The notes under the pieces are model-generated. The model did not search any database. It saw only the letters and a list, made by a program, of their open reading frames with translations, and was not told the DNA's origin. A stretch of 24,824 nucleotides of DNA from a virus. The DNA lies in IMG/VR virus record IMGVR_UViG_3300025141_016780, positions 1 to 24,824 of that record; one strand, written 5' to 3'. Below, one piece after another: positions 8,095 through 13,570 of the stretch (the stretch's first letter is position 1; every line of letters starts with the position of its first letter). Position numbers and translations under genes: made by a program.

Positions 8095-9387
8095 TTAAAT
8101 TAGTCTTGATGCTTCAGTTGCTATTTTAGATCTCTCACCTTTTAGAAGTGTAACATGACCAGAAAGTGTGCTATTTTTAAATTTTTCAACAACCACCGTC
8201 AGACCATTTGATAAAGAGTCAATATAGGGTGTGTCAATCTGTTCAATGTCTCCGAGTAAGACTATTTTTGAATTTTCTCCAACTCTTGTAATTATTGTTT
8301 TTAATTCATGAATAGTTGAGTTTTGAGATTCATCAACTATAATAAACGTATTATTAAAAGTTCTTCCTCGTATAAAAGATAAGGGAGCAACCTCGATCAG
8401 CCCCTTGTCTCTCATAACATTATAATATGTAATATCCTTAAAAGCGACTCTAAAATTATCTGAAATTGGTGATAGCCATGGATCCATTTTATCATTCATG
8501 TCACCAGGTAGAAATCCTATATCTTTTCCGACAGGCTGGATACTTCTAGTAATTATTATTCTCTCGTGATGATTAGACTTAAGTGATGATATTGCTGCCA
8601 TCAATGTCAAATATGTTTTTCCCGATCCTGCTATTCCAGTAAGTGTGACTAGCGGAATATTCATATCTGTCAGAAGATCAAGTGCGAACTTCTGCTCTTT
8701 GTTTCTCGGTGAGGTCTTTATTAAATCATTTAGATCAGACTTGAGATGAACTATTTTTTCTCCGTCAAATCTACCCATCATAGATGACCCACAGTCAGAT
8801 TTTCCAATTATAAATTGATTTACTGAAAGACTTGATGATTCTTCACTAGTAAGAATTAGCTCTTTGTTTGAAAAGAATTTATCAATATTTTCTTTTGATA
8901 CTGTTATCAGCTTTTGGCCATTGTAAATTTGTGACTCAGAGTGGACTATCTTATCTTTATTGTAATCCTCAGAATTTATTCCCAATGCATCACACTTTAC
9001 TCTAAAGTTTATATCTTTTGTAATTACTGTGACTTGTCTCTCAAGCTCATTTGAAACACCGACTGCAAGACCAATTATTCTATTATCAGCATGACTAGGG
9101 CTCAATCCTTCAGGTACAAATGTATTGTGATTGACTTCGACCTTTATAGTCTGGCCATTATCTATTTCAATTCCTTCGTGAATATTCCCTTTCATCCTGA
9201 GATCATCGAGGTATCTATTGACGTACCTTGCTGCCTCTCCTACGACACCGTGCTTCTCCTTAAATCTGTCAACTTCATCCAGTACAATCAAGGGTATTAC
9301 GACATCCGATTCTGGAAATGAGTGAATTGAATCCTTATCGTAGAGCAAGACAGAAGTGTCTAAAATGAATACTTTTCTTTGTGACAT
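8095..9387 (-). CDS. phoH: PhoH-like protein with N-terminal PIN domain
   Basis: This 430-residue protein has the PhoH2 architecture. The N-terminal PIN nuclease domain (about 1-150) has VFILDTSVLLYD at 6-17, PLIVLDEVDRFK at 32-43, DNRIIGLA at 101-108 and VITKDINFRVKC at 121-132, giving the acidic residues of the active site. The C-terminal PhoH NTPase domain (about 225-430) has Walker A GIAGSGKT at 251-258, SIQPVGKDIGFLPGD at 282-296, and Walker B FIIVDESQN at 348-356 followed by LLGDIEQID. PIN-PhoH proteins are reported as RNA helicase/RNase-type enzymes; phoH is a frequent phage auxiliary gene. ATG follows an AAGGAAAAAA ribosome site. The gene is divergent from the sigma-like gene at 9442. 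Confidence 0.92.
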   Translation of the reverse strand: MSQRKVFILDTSVLLYDKDSIHSFPESDVVIPLIVLDEVDRFKEKHGVVGEAARYVNRYLDDLRMKGNIHEGIEIDNGQTIKVEVNHNTFVPEGLSPSHADNRIIGLAVGVSNELERQVTVITKDINFRVKCDALGINSEDYNKDKIVHSESQIYNGQKLITVSKENIDKFFSNKELILTSEESSSLSVNQFIIGKSDCGSSMMGRFDGEKIVHLKSDLNDLIKTSPRNKEQKFALDLLTDMNIPLVTLTGIAGSGKTYLTLMAAISSLKSNHHERIIITRSIQPVGKDIGFLPGDMNDKMDPWLSPISDNFRVAFKDITYYNVMRDKGLIEVAPLSFIRGRTFNNTFIIVDESQNSTIHELKTIITRVGENSKIVLLGDIEQIDTPYIDSLSNGLTVVVEKFKNSTLSGHVTLLKGERSKIATEASRLI

Positions 9388-9441
9388 TGTAAATTTTTTC
9401 CTTAGTAAATATTATTCTTAAAACATAGCGAGAAAGATTAA

Positions 9442-9675
9442 ATGAAATGTTATCAACTATATGAGATCTCCGGTAAAACATGTGATAAATCTAACTGTAG
9501 ACACTGGGTAGACTTGAAGCGGTATTCAAATTGCACAGTAATAGCAGCGAAAGATGGGCCTATGACTTTGCAGAAAATCGGGGATATCTTCGGTATTACA
9601 AGAATGAGAGTTTGCCAGATTGAGAAAAAAATATTAACCAAGATAAAGCCCTATATTTCAAATATAAGGCAATAG
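9442..9675 (+). CDS. Small zinc-finger / sigma-70 region 4-like protein
   Basis: This 77-residue protein is one of few on the plus strand. Residues 41-68, MTLQKIGDIFGITRMRVCQI and onward, are an almost textbook sigma-70 region 4.2 helix-turn-helix, which binds the -35 element. The first 35 residues carry four Cys (3, 14, 19, 31) spaced like a zinc finger. There is no region 2, so it is not a complete sigma factor. T4-type phages use a short region-4-only protein (gp55/gp33 system) for late transcription, and similar small proteins occur in marine phages. I infer a transcription regulator that redirects host RNA polymerase. It is divergent from phoH, with 54 bp between the two start codons. 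Confidence 0.75.
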   Translation: MKCYQLYEISGKTCDKSNCRHWVDLKRYSNCTVIAAKDGPMTLQKIGDIFGITRMRVCQIEKKILTKIKPYISNIRQ

Positions 9676-9691
9676 TTGATTTTATAAATAA

Positions 9692-9901
9692 CTATTTGTG
9701 AATTATATTTTTAAAATTTCTTCTTGATGCTATTGACATTTCAATCTCTTCGGTTGGAATATCTAGCGCTTCTTTTATTTCAAGCAAAGATTTTTCAATC
9801 TCATCTGTGATTAAATCTTCTTCCTGAACATATACAACTACGGGTTCTGGATTTCGCAATAGGGAAATATTTTTTATTTTTTCATAAATTTTCATCTTCA
9901 T
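9692..9901 (-). CDS. Small protein following the ZorA-like gene, function unknown
   Basis: This 69-residue protein is acidic in the middle and basic at both ends, with no membrane segment. VVVYVQEEDLITDEIEKSL may form a strand plus helix, followed by a helical KEALDIPTEEIEMSI. It overlaps the end of the ZorA-like gene by 20 bp, so the two are probably co-translated. A second ATG at 9895 is equally usable. The overlap suggests a partner or regulator of the motor pair. I do not recognise the family. Confidence 0.6.
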   Translation of the reverse strand: MKMKIYEKIKNISLLRNPEPVVVYVQEEDLITDEIEKSLLEIKEALDIPTEEIEMSIASRRNFKNIIHK

Positions 9902-10658
9902 TTCTCTCTTTGTTTTCTGGAATGTCTAGTTTTACTTTTTTTCTGAATGATGGCAATGCTGTTTGAACCCAGCCTATGCTCTCTGCAATTTGCTCTGTTA
10001 CGGGTTTTAGCTCAGCTAGAACTTCATTAGTTTTTGTCAAATGTTCAGAAGAAGCCTTGGTTACAATTGCATTCTGATCCATAGCCTCTGTAACGGAAAC
10101 TATTTCATCAACATATTTTTCCTGCCATGTTCTAAGCATTTCGATTGAATCTTTAAACTTAGAAATTGTCATCTGAGTCTCTGTATTGATTCCCATCTCC
10201 AGGCCCTCTACAAGCTCCTCGATAGCTTTTCCTAAAGCCTGGATATTAGAATTTGCAAGATTAACTGTAAAATCTTTCATGCTTAAATTTAAATTCTCAA
10301 GAAGGTTCTCAATATTTTTAAGAGATTTTTCATTTGATATTTCTTCATCATCTTTTACAAAACTTAAATTTATAAAAAGTGACGTAGACAATCCAACAAT
10401 TGAAGATCCAAATGCAATTTTCAACCCTTCAAGTAATTGAGGTATTGATCCTTCTGTATCTGATACGTCAAACCCTATCAGACCCTGCCAAATTCCAAAA
10501 AATGTCAGGAGAACACCGGTGGATGTTGCACCATATGCTAGCTTTCTAGGATCTAGCTGTATTTTTTCATATTTTTCTGATAAGAAGTAGGATAAAATAC
10601 AAAGAATTCCAAATATTCCTGGCAGAAAGGAAAGTATATTTACATAGCTAAAATTCAT
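9882..10658 (-). CDS. MotA/TolQ/ExbB-type proton channel protein, ZorA-like
   Basis: This 258-residue membrane protein has three hydrophobic segments at about 6-28, 45-64 and 77-100, then a long helical, probably coiled-coil tail to about 240. The channel signature is ATSTGVLLTFFGIWQGLIGF at 44-63 followed by LLEGLKIAFGSSIVGLSTSL at 75-94, as in MotA/TolQ/ExbB proteins and particularly ZorA of Zorya. The start codon overlaps the stop of the ZorB-like gene by 1 bp (TAATG). Such proteins form a pentameric ring around a MotB-type dimer and use ion flow to drive rotation. The tail of about 150 residues is much shorter than the long tails described for defence ZorA proteins. No ZorC or ZorD gene is adjacent. 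Confidence 0.8.
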   Translation of the reverse strand: MNFSYVNILSFLPGIFGILCILSYFLSEKYEKIQLDPRKLAYGATSTGVLLTFFGIWQGLIGFDVSDTEGSIPQLLEGLKIAFGSSIVGLSTSLFINLSFVKDDEEISNEKSLKNIENLLENLNLSMKDFTVNLANSNIQALGKAIEELVEGLEMGINTETQMTISKFKDSIEMLRTWQEKYVDEIVSVTEAMDQNAIVTKASSEHLTKTNEVLAELKPVTEQIAESIGWVQTALPSFRKKVKLDIPENKERNEDENL

Positions 10659-11368
10659 TATAATGTCTCCGATATTTTCTTTAAGCTTTCTTCTGGATTA
10701 ATCATAATTGTAAATTCAACTCGTCTGCTTGCGTATGGATCTTCCCTGCCTTCGCTATCATATTTCAATCTTGAAAATGAAAATCCGTTTGCAGTTATTG
10801 TTAAAATTGACCAGTCTATAAGCTGCTGTGGTGTTTGTGTAAAACAATACTCGAGAACGTTTCTAGATCTATTTTGAGAAAGTTCCATATTATTAAAGTA
10901 AGACTCATCCCTACCTACACTTTCACTCCACTCACTAGACGTATGTCCTTCAATTTTTATCTCAGATATTACACCCTGGTTATTACTAAGAATATCTAGG
11001 TATCTTGGCCAGAAATCAGAAAGTATTTTCTCAAACAAAGGTGAGACTTTTGAATCACCCGCAGCGAACAATACTTCAGGTGATTCAAATCTAAAAGTAA
11101 GCGTGTCATCATCTATTGATGCATCCCACTTTTTTAAATCTTTATCAAACTCTTCATGAAGGGCATTTGCTATTTCCGCCCTTCTGTCAATAAAGTCTGC
11201 CACTATATTTTCAATATCATCGTGAGAAGCTACTGCTTCTTCAACAGCTTTTTCAGATTCTTTTTTTATCACTGTGGCATAACTTACAGTGATAAATAGA
11301 AAAACCATCATAAGCCCAGTCATCATATCTGATATTGATAACCACGGATCTTTTAAACGTCTGGCCAT
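10658..11368 (-). CDS. MotB/OmpA-type motor protein, ZorB-like
   Basis: This is a 236-residue protein with one N-terminal membrane helix and a C-terminal OmpA-like peptidoglycan-binding domain. The start, DPWLSISDMMTGLMMVFLF at 7-25, is very close to the characteristic ZorB N-terminus; Asp14 at the head of the helix is the expected proton-carrying residue. A helical linker covers about 40-85. The OmpA domain runs from about 90 to 228, with IKIEGHTSSEW, LSQNRSRNVLEYC and ASRRVEFTI as the peptidoglycan-contact blocks. It is the first gene of the motor pair. Within the family the dimer pairs with five channel subunits. Compared with MotB, the WxSxSDxMTGLMMVFL pattern favours ZorB. No good ribosome site precedes the ATG. 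Confidence 0.82.
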   Translation of the reverse strand: MARRLKDPWLSISDMMTGLMMVFLFITVSYATVIKKESEKAVEEAVASHDDIENIVADFIDRRAEIANALHEEFDKDLKKWDASIDDDTLTFRFESPEVLFAAGDSKVSPLFEKILSDFWPRYLDILSNNQGVISEIKIEGHTSSEWSESVGRDESYFNNMELSQNRSRNVLEYCFTQTPQQLIDWSILTITANGFSFSRLKYDSEGREDPYASRRVEFTIMINPEESLKKISETL

Positions 11369-11479
11369 GTTATATAATTATCATACTTTTAAATAAAAGC
11401 CAGGGCGAAGAATTCCAGTCTAAAATATTAGCATCTAGAAACTTCAATATTTACTTGCATAGCATACAGCCGAAAGCAA
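11369..11479 (-). promoter_or_regulatory. Leader of the ZorB-like gene
   Basis: This is 111 bp between the DUF6356-like gene and the ZorB-like gene. On the minus strand the end reads GTATGATAATTATATAACATG, with several TATAAT-like sequences directly before the start codon. A clear ribosome site is absent. A 10-codon frame starting in an ATGA overlap with the DUF6356-like stop (11478-11446) is the only other coding-like sign. Promoter position is not certain. Confidence 0.25.
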
Positions 11480-11668
11480 TCATAAATTTCTAATCTTTTC
11501 AGCTATGTCAGTTGCAGTTGTCTCAAACAAGAAAGGAAGCATGGCATGAATCATGCATGCAATACACGCACTTCCCATCAATACGGATATCTTTGCTGCT
11601 CTTATCATATGACTAGCATATGTCATATTATTTTCTTTAAGGTGTCTCGTAAGCATTTGTTTATACAT
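11480..11668 (-). CDS. DUF6356-like small membrane protein
   Basis: This 62-residue protein matches, by eye, the short DUF6356 pattern: a soluble N-terminus with Met-Thr-Tyr-Ala-Ser-His, then one hydrophobic helix ISVLMGSACIACMIHAMLPF at 27-46, and LFETTATDIAEKI. The His-Ala-x-Leu-Pro-Phe-Leu-Phe block is the family hallmark. DUF6356 proteins are known to me from proteobacterial chromosomes, and their function is unknown. ATG at 11668 has AAAGG about 10 nt upstream. It lies just upstream of the ZorB-like gene and downstream of the tRNA. As a membrane protein beside a membrane motor it may act at the inner membrane, but this is guesswork. Confidence 0.65.
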   Translation of the reverse strand: MYKQMLTRHLKENNMTYASHMIRAAKISVLMGSACIACMIHAMLPFLFETTATDIAEKIRNL

Positions 11669-11694
11669 ATTATGTAGACCTTTAAGTGTAATTA

Positions 11695-11767
11695 TGGAGA
11701 TGGCAGGAATCGAACCTGCGACCTGCTACGTGCAAGGCAGCTGCTCTCACGTCTGAGCTACACCCCC
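11695..11767 (-). tRNA. tRNA-Ala (anticodon TGC)
   Basis: A complete cloverleaf is present on the minus strand: acceptor GGGGGTG/CATCTCC, D stem GCTC/GAGC, anticodon stem GCTGC/GTAGC with loop CTTGCAC (anticodon TGC), variable loop AGGTC, and T stem GCAGG/CCTGC with loop TTCGATT. The third acceptor pair is G-U, the main alanine identity element. The discriminator is A and no CCA is encoded. The conserved hairpin element at 11776-11808 ends 8 nt before its 5' end. It is the only complete tRNA in the window and may help tmRNA function or Ala codon use. Confidence 0.95.
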
Positions 11768-11775
11768 TTTAAAGA

Positions 11776-11808
11776 TGAGGCATCTGTAATCCCATGCCTC
11801 CCTGCGGA
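11776..11808 (-). repeat. Post-stop hairpin element, copy A
   Basis: This 33-nt element lies 8 nt after the stop of the 71-residue gene and is identical over 33 nt to copy C (12350-12382). On the minus strand CCGCAGGGAGGCAT leads into a loop and returns as ATGCCTC, giving a 7-bp stem GAGGCAT/ATGCCTC. There is no U-tract, so it is not a standard intrinsic terminator. It sits between a protein gene and tRNA-Ala and may stabilise the mRNA 3' end or direct tRNA processing. Confidence 0.75.
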
Positions 11809-11816
11809 TTTCTTAT

Positions 11817-12032
11817 TTACTTCTTCTGAACGAATGCGTACAGCTTTTCAGCTTCAGCAATGACATCTTCAGTTGTATAAGGCGGCACTGGCTTTCGCTG
11901 ATACTTGCTGTCATTCTCTGCAGCGAAGTGTTCATTATTTTCAAGACGATTAGCCCTGTCAATTACAATTCCTGTAGCCATTCCCAGCAAATCCGTGCGG
12001 AGCTGGTACCCGCTTTTATTATTATCTCCCAT
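11817..12032 (-). CDS. Small conserved-type phage protein, function unknown
   Basis: This is a 71-residue soluble protein with an AAGGGAGAATAAA ribosome leader before ATG. The N-terminal SGYQLRTDLLGMATGIVIDR and the later block TTEDVIAEAEKLYAFVQ look like a family of small T4-like marine phage proteins with a Tyr-x-x-Arg-x-x-Leu-Leu head and an Ile-x-x-Ala-x-x-Leu-x-x-Phe-Val tail. I recall the pattern but no assigned function. It is followed by hairpin copy A and preceded by copy B, so it belongs to the same post-transcriptional group as the cold-shock and lipoprotein genes. Confidence 0.7.
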   Translation of the reverse strand: MGDNNKSGYQLRTDLLGMATGIVIDRANRLENNEHFAAENDSKYQRKPVPPYTTEDVIAEAEKLYAFVQKK

Positions 12033-12064
12033 TTTATTCTCCCTTAGTGTGTGTATGTAATGGG

Positions 12065-12107
12065 TGAGGCACCTATCTTCAGAATTGAAACCCGTGCCTC
12101 CCTGCGG
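12065..12107 (-). repeat. Post-stop hairpin element, copy B (diverged)
   Basis: This copy lies 8 nt after the stop of the cold-shock gene. It keeps CCGCAGGGAGGCA and TGCCTCA at the two ends, but the loop is longer and different. The top stem pair has changed from T-A to C-G on both sides (GAGGCAC/GTGCCTC instead of GAGGCAT/ATGCCTC), a compensatory change that supports an RNA stem. No U-tract follows. Confidence 0.75.
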
Positions 12108-12115
12108 TTTGTATA

Positions 12116-12316
12116 TTAGACGCTAAATGATTCTCTAATATTTACAGCGCATGGTCCCTTTCTACCTTCACTTATCTCAAACTCAACCCTATCACCTTCA
12201 TTAGCGGTGCCGGCTCGAAGCTCAGAGACGTGAAAGAAAATATCATTTCCCTCATTTTGAGTAATGAATCCAAAACCCTTGTTTGTGTTAAAAAATTTAA
12301 CTTTACCTTTATTCAT
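12116..12316 (-). CDS. csp: Cold-shock domain protein
   Basis: This 66-residue protein is a full-length single cold-shock domain: GKVKFFNTNKGFGFITQNEG at 4-23 holds RNP1 (KGFGFI), DIFFHVSEL at 25-33 holds RNP2, and RVEFEISEGRKGPCAVNI completes the barrel. These proteins bind single-stranded RNA or DNA and melt RNA structure, acting as transcription antiterminators or translation helpers. Its gene lies between two hairpin elements, which a CSP could act on, though that is speculation. An 18-codon frame starting in hairpin copy C ends in an ATGA overlap with its start. Confidence 0.95.
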   Translation of the reverse strand: MNKGKVKFFNTNKGFGFITQNEGNDIFFHVSELRAGTANEGDRVEFEISEGRKGPCAVNIRESFSV

Positions 12317-12349
12317 ATTATTTTTTCTTCTTTTGTTATTGTTGTAAAT

Positions 12350-12382
12350 TGAGGCATCTGTAATCCCATGCCTCCCTGCGGA
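12350..12382 (-). repeat. Post-stop hairpin element, copy C
   Basis: This copy is identical over 33 nt to copy A and lies 6 nt after the stop of the 38-residue lipoprotein gene. It forms the same GAGGCAT/ATGCCTC stem. The region between it and the cold-shock start holds a possible 18-residue leader frame. Confidence 0.75.
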
Positions 12383-12388
12383 ATATAA

Positions 12389-12505
12389 TTATTCTACAAA
12401 TTCGTCATTTGTATCAGACGAATTAGCAGTATCACCCGTATCGCTATCTTTATTGCCGCAGCCAATCAAAAATACGAGTATAGAAATTGTAAAAATATGC
12501 TTCAT
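12389..12505 (-). CDS. Tiny lipoprotein (38 residues)
   Basis: This short gene was found by reading the minus strand by eye. The product begins MKHIFTISILVFLIGCGNKD, a complete lipoprotein signal: one basic residue, a hydrophobic run, and the lipobox Leu-Ile-Gly-Cys with Cys16 as the lipidated residue. The mature part is only 23 residues, acidic and rich in Asp, Thr, Ser and Asn. A strong GGAGGT ribosome site lies 5 nt before ATG, and a conserved hairpin follows the stop; together these support a real gene. Small phage lipoproteins are known for superinfection exclusion and for spanin or lysis functions; which applies here is not visible. Asp at +2 is absent, so outer-membrane sorting is possible. 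Confidence 0.75.
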   Translation of the reverse strand: MKHIFTISILVFLIGCGNKDSDTGDTANSSDTNDEFVE

Positions 12506-12665
12506 TGTTTACCTCCAATCACGAATACTATACTGAAGAAATGATGTGTATAACTTTAAAACTATTCATCGTGTAACTTTAAAACCCACAATGCCTACAT
12601 AGTGCTCCTGGTGTGTCTTCTGGTATAAGTAGATTCTATGCATAACCATAACCACCTGCAATCAT

Positions 12666-12683
12666 GTCCTGGTTAACCAGGAC
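12666..12683. repeat. 18-bp perfect palindrome
   Basis: GTCCTGGTTAACCAGGAC is a perfect palindrome. As RNA it would give a 7-bp stem with a TTAA loop; as DNA it is a candidate dimer-binding operator. It directly abuts a second hairpin at 12684-12696. Confidence 0.7.
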
Positions 12684-12696
12684 GGCCCTTAGGGCC
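12684..12696. repeat. GC-rich hairpin GGCCC-TTA-GGGCC
   Basis: A 5-bp GC stem with a three-base loop lies immediately beside the 18-bp palindrome. There is no U-tract on either strand, so it is not a standard terminator. The two together could form stacked hairpins. Confidence 0.6.
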
Positions 12697-12733
12697 TCTA
12701 ATGATATATATAACAGTATATCTGCAATTCGAA

Positions 12734-12757
12734 TATAACTATTAATCAGCTGCTGAA
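12734..12757 (-). repeat. 24-bp direct repeat, copy 1
   Basis: This is identical over 24 bp to 13513-13536. It starts TATAACTATTA and ends ATCAGCTGCTGAA. It contains TCAG-CTG-CTGA, a short inverted repeat. The two copies are 779 bp apart and bracket the 36-codon frame and the esterase-like gene. Confidence 0.85.
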
Positions 12758-12761
12758 TATA

Positions 12762-12872
12762 CTACTTGTTTTCTTGCAAGGGGAACGTTCTTTTTCGAAT
12801 CGTTGAATCATGAAGCAAAGGACGAGTGGTTGCAGTCGTCGCAATTATTAAATCGTAATTGTTTTCTTTCAT
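12762..12872 (-). pseudogene. Possible 36-residue gene or N-terminal gene remnant
   Basis: A short minus-strand frame opens with ATG 7 bp after the stop of the esterase-like gene and ends in TAG 4 bp before the 24-bp repeat. The product starts MKENNYDLIIATTATTRPL and ends FPLQENK. The Tyr-Asp-Leu-Ile-Ile-Ala strand with Thr-Arg-Pro-Leu-Leu-His resembles the N-terminus of some glycosyltransferase-like proteins, which suggests a truncated gene. No clear ribosome site is present. It could also be chance. Confidence 0.3.
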
Positions 12873-12879
12873 TGAGATT

Positions 12880-13509
12880 TTAAATTATCTTTAGCAGTAA
12901 TTCTTTAATAGCATTTTTCATATGATCGGGATGATTGTAGTTGTCAGAAGCCATCTCTTCAGCTTCAGATTCTTTATTATTGTTTATCATCGACTCAAGC
13001 TTTCCAGGATAGCTGTCATAGTTTTTCCAATTTTCTTTTCGATAAGTTAGTTTGTCATACTTTGCTTTTGAATCTGGCCATGGATCAGCAAGGTGTGTAT
13101 ACGAAAAACTTGTTCCAGAATTTTGGGCATCAACTACACCCAGCGTTCCTGCGCTATATCCAGCTAAATATTTCTTGACATTCTGCCCGTCATATGCAGC
13201 TCCGGATTTGTCACGAGCGACTTTTTCTAAATCTTTCCACGGTACTTTATGATCTTTCGCAATAATAAAGAGTGCTGTTTGGTTTATTCTCCTTACTGCT
13301 GCGCTAGCAGTATCTTCTTTTTTTACGCTACCGGGGTCGGAACTAATAGACGACAGCTGCCTATCAAGTTCTTCAACAACATTGTCAGCTCCGCCTGATT
13401 TCCCAGGGCGGAGACCAGGATAAAAGAAAATAATCTCTGTTGTGTAGTGTGAGAATTCTTCAGTCACTTCTTTGATCAATCTTCTTAATCTTGATTCAGA
13501 TATCAGCAT
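12880..13509 (-). CDS. Esterase/lipase-like protein with N-terminal LRRLIKE tag
   Basis: This 209-residue protein opens MLISESRLRRLIKEVTEEF, a short tag also seen in three other proteins here. The remainder shows alpha/beta-hydrolase-like features: strand EIIFFYPGL at 25-33, nucleophile elbow YLAGYSAGTLG at 114-124 with Ser119 in G-x-S-x-G, LADPWP at 140-145 with a possible acid residue Asp142, and YNHPDHM at 191-197 with candidate His193/His196. This is compatible with a serine esterase or lipase; I do not recognise a named family. ATG is only 3 bp from the 24-bp repeat and lacks a ribosome site, so the repeat may carry the promoter or translation signal. Confidence 0.6.
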   Translation of the reverse strand: MLISESRLRRLIKEVTEEFSHYTTEIIFFYPGLRPGKSGGADNVVEELDRQLSSISSDPGSVKKEDTASAAVRRINQTALFIIAKDHKVPWKDLEKVARDKSGAAYDGQNVKKYLAGYSAGTLGVVDAQNSGTSFSYTHLADPWPDSKAKYDKLTYRKENWKNYDSYPGKLESMINNNKESEAEEMASDNYNHPDHMKNAIKELLLKII

Positions 13510-13512
13510 GAT

Positions 13513-13536
13513 TATAACTATTAATCAGCTGCTGAA
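13513..13536 (-). repeat. 24-bp direct repeat, copy 2
   Basis: This is the second identical copy of the 24-bp sequence at 12734-12757. It ends 3 bp before the start codon of the esterase-like gene on the minus strand. The 11-bp core TATAACTATTA occurs a third time at 13971-13981, also just upstream of a gene start, so the core is a candidate phage promoter element. Confidence 0.85.
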
Positions 13537-13545
13537 AGATAAAAA

Positions 13546-13570
13546 TGGTGGACCCTGCAGGAGTTAAACT
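13546..13570 (-). repeat. tmRNA 3'-end-like fragment
   Basis: On the minus strand this reads GTTTAACTCCTGCAGGGTCC followed by ACCA. It matches 18 of 24 positions of the true tmRNA 3' end, including GGGTCCACC at the end. The 5' half of the T-stem is missing and the universal T-loop C is T, so it cannot fold as a tRNA arm. It probably arose by partial duplication of the tmRNA end, or by recombination at a tRNA-like site. It includes an encoded CCA, unlike the intact gene. Confidence 0.45.

Larger units (their letters stand above)
12506..12761. promoter_or_regulatory. Noncoding regulatory region with repeats and palindromes
   Basis: This is part of the largest gap without a confident gene (12506-12879). 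Nearest the lipoprotein gene, TAACTTTAAAAC occurs twice (12551-12562 and 12574-12585), 23 bp apart, a spacing that suggests a regulator site. On the minus strand TATAGT lies about 25-30 bp before the lipoprotein ATG, with GTTATA 16 bp upstream, giving a weak promoter. Further right is an AGGAG-CACT-ATG-TAG start-stop minigene (ATG at 12600). Then come an 18-bp perfect palindrome, a GC-rich hairpin and one copy of the 24-bp repeat. Confidence 0.4.

Noticed and set aside
9692-11668. A complete Zorya defence system
   Set aside because: Only ZorA- and ZorB-like genes are present. No ZorC, ZorD helicase/nuclease or ZorE gene occurs in the flanking sequence.
11776-12382. Rho-independent terminators
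   Set aside because: The three hairpins are not followed by a U-tract on the minus strand, and nothing suitable appears on the plus strand.
13546-13570. A second tRNA or tmRNA gene
   Set aside because: Only the last 24 bases resemble a tRNA-like 3' end. The T-stem does not pair, the invariant T-loop C is changed and no D or anticodon arm is upstream.
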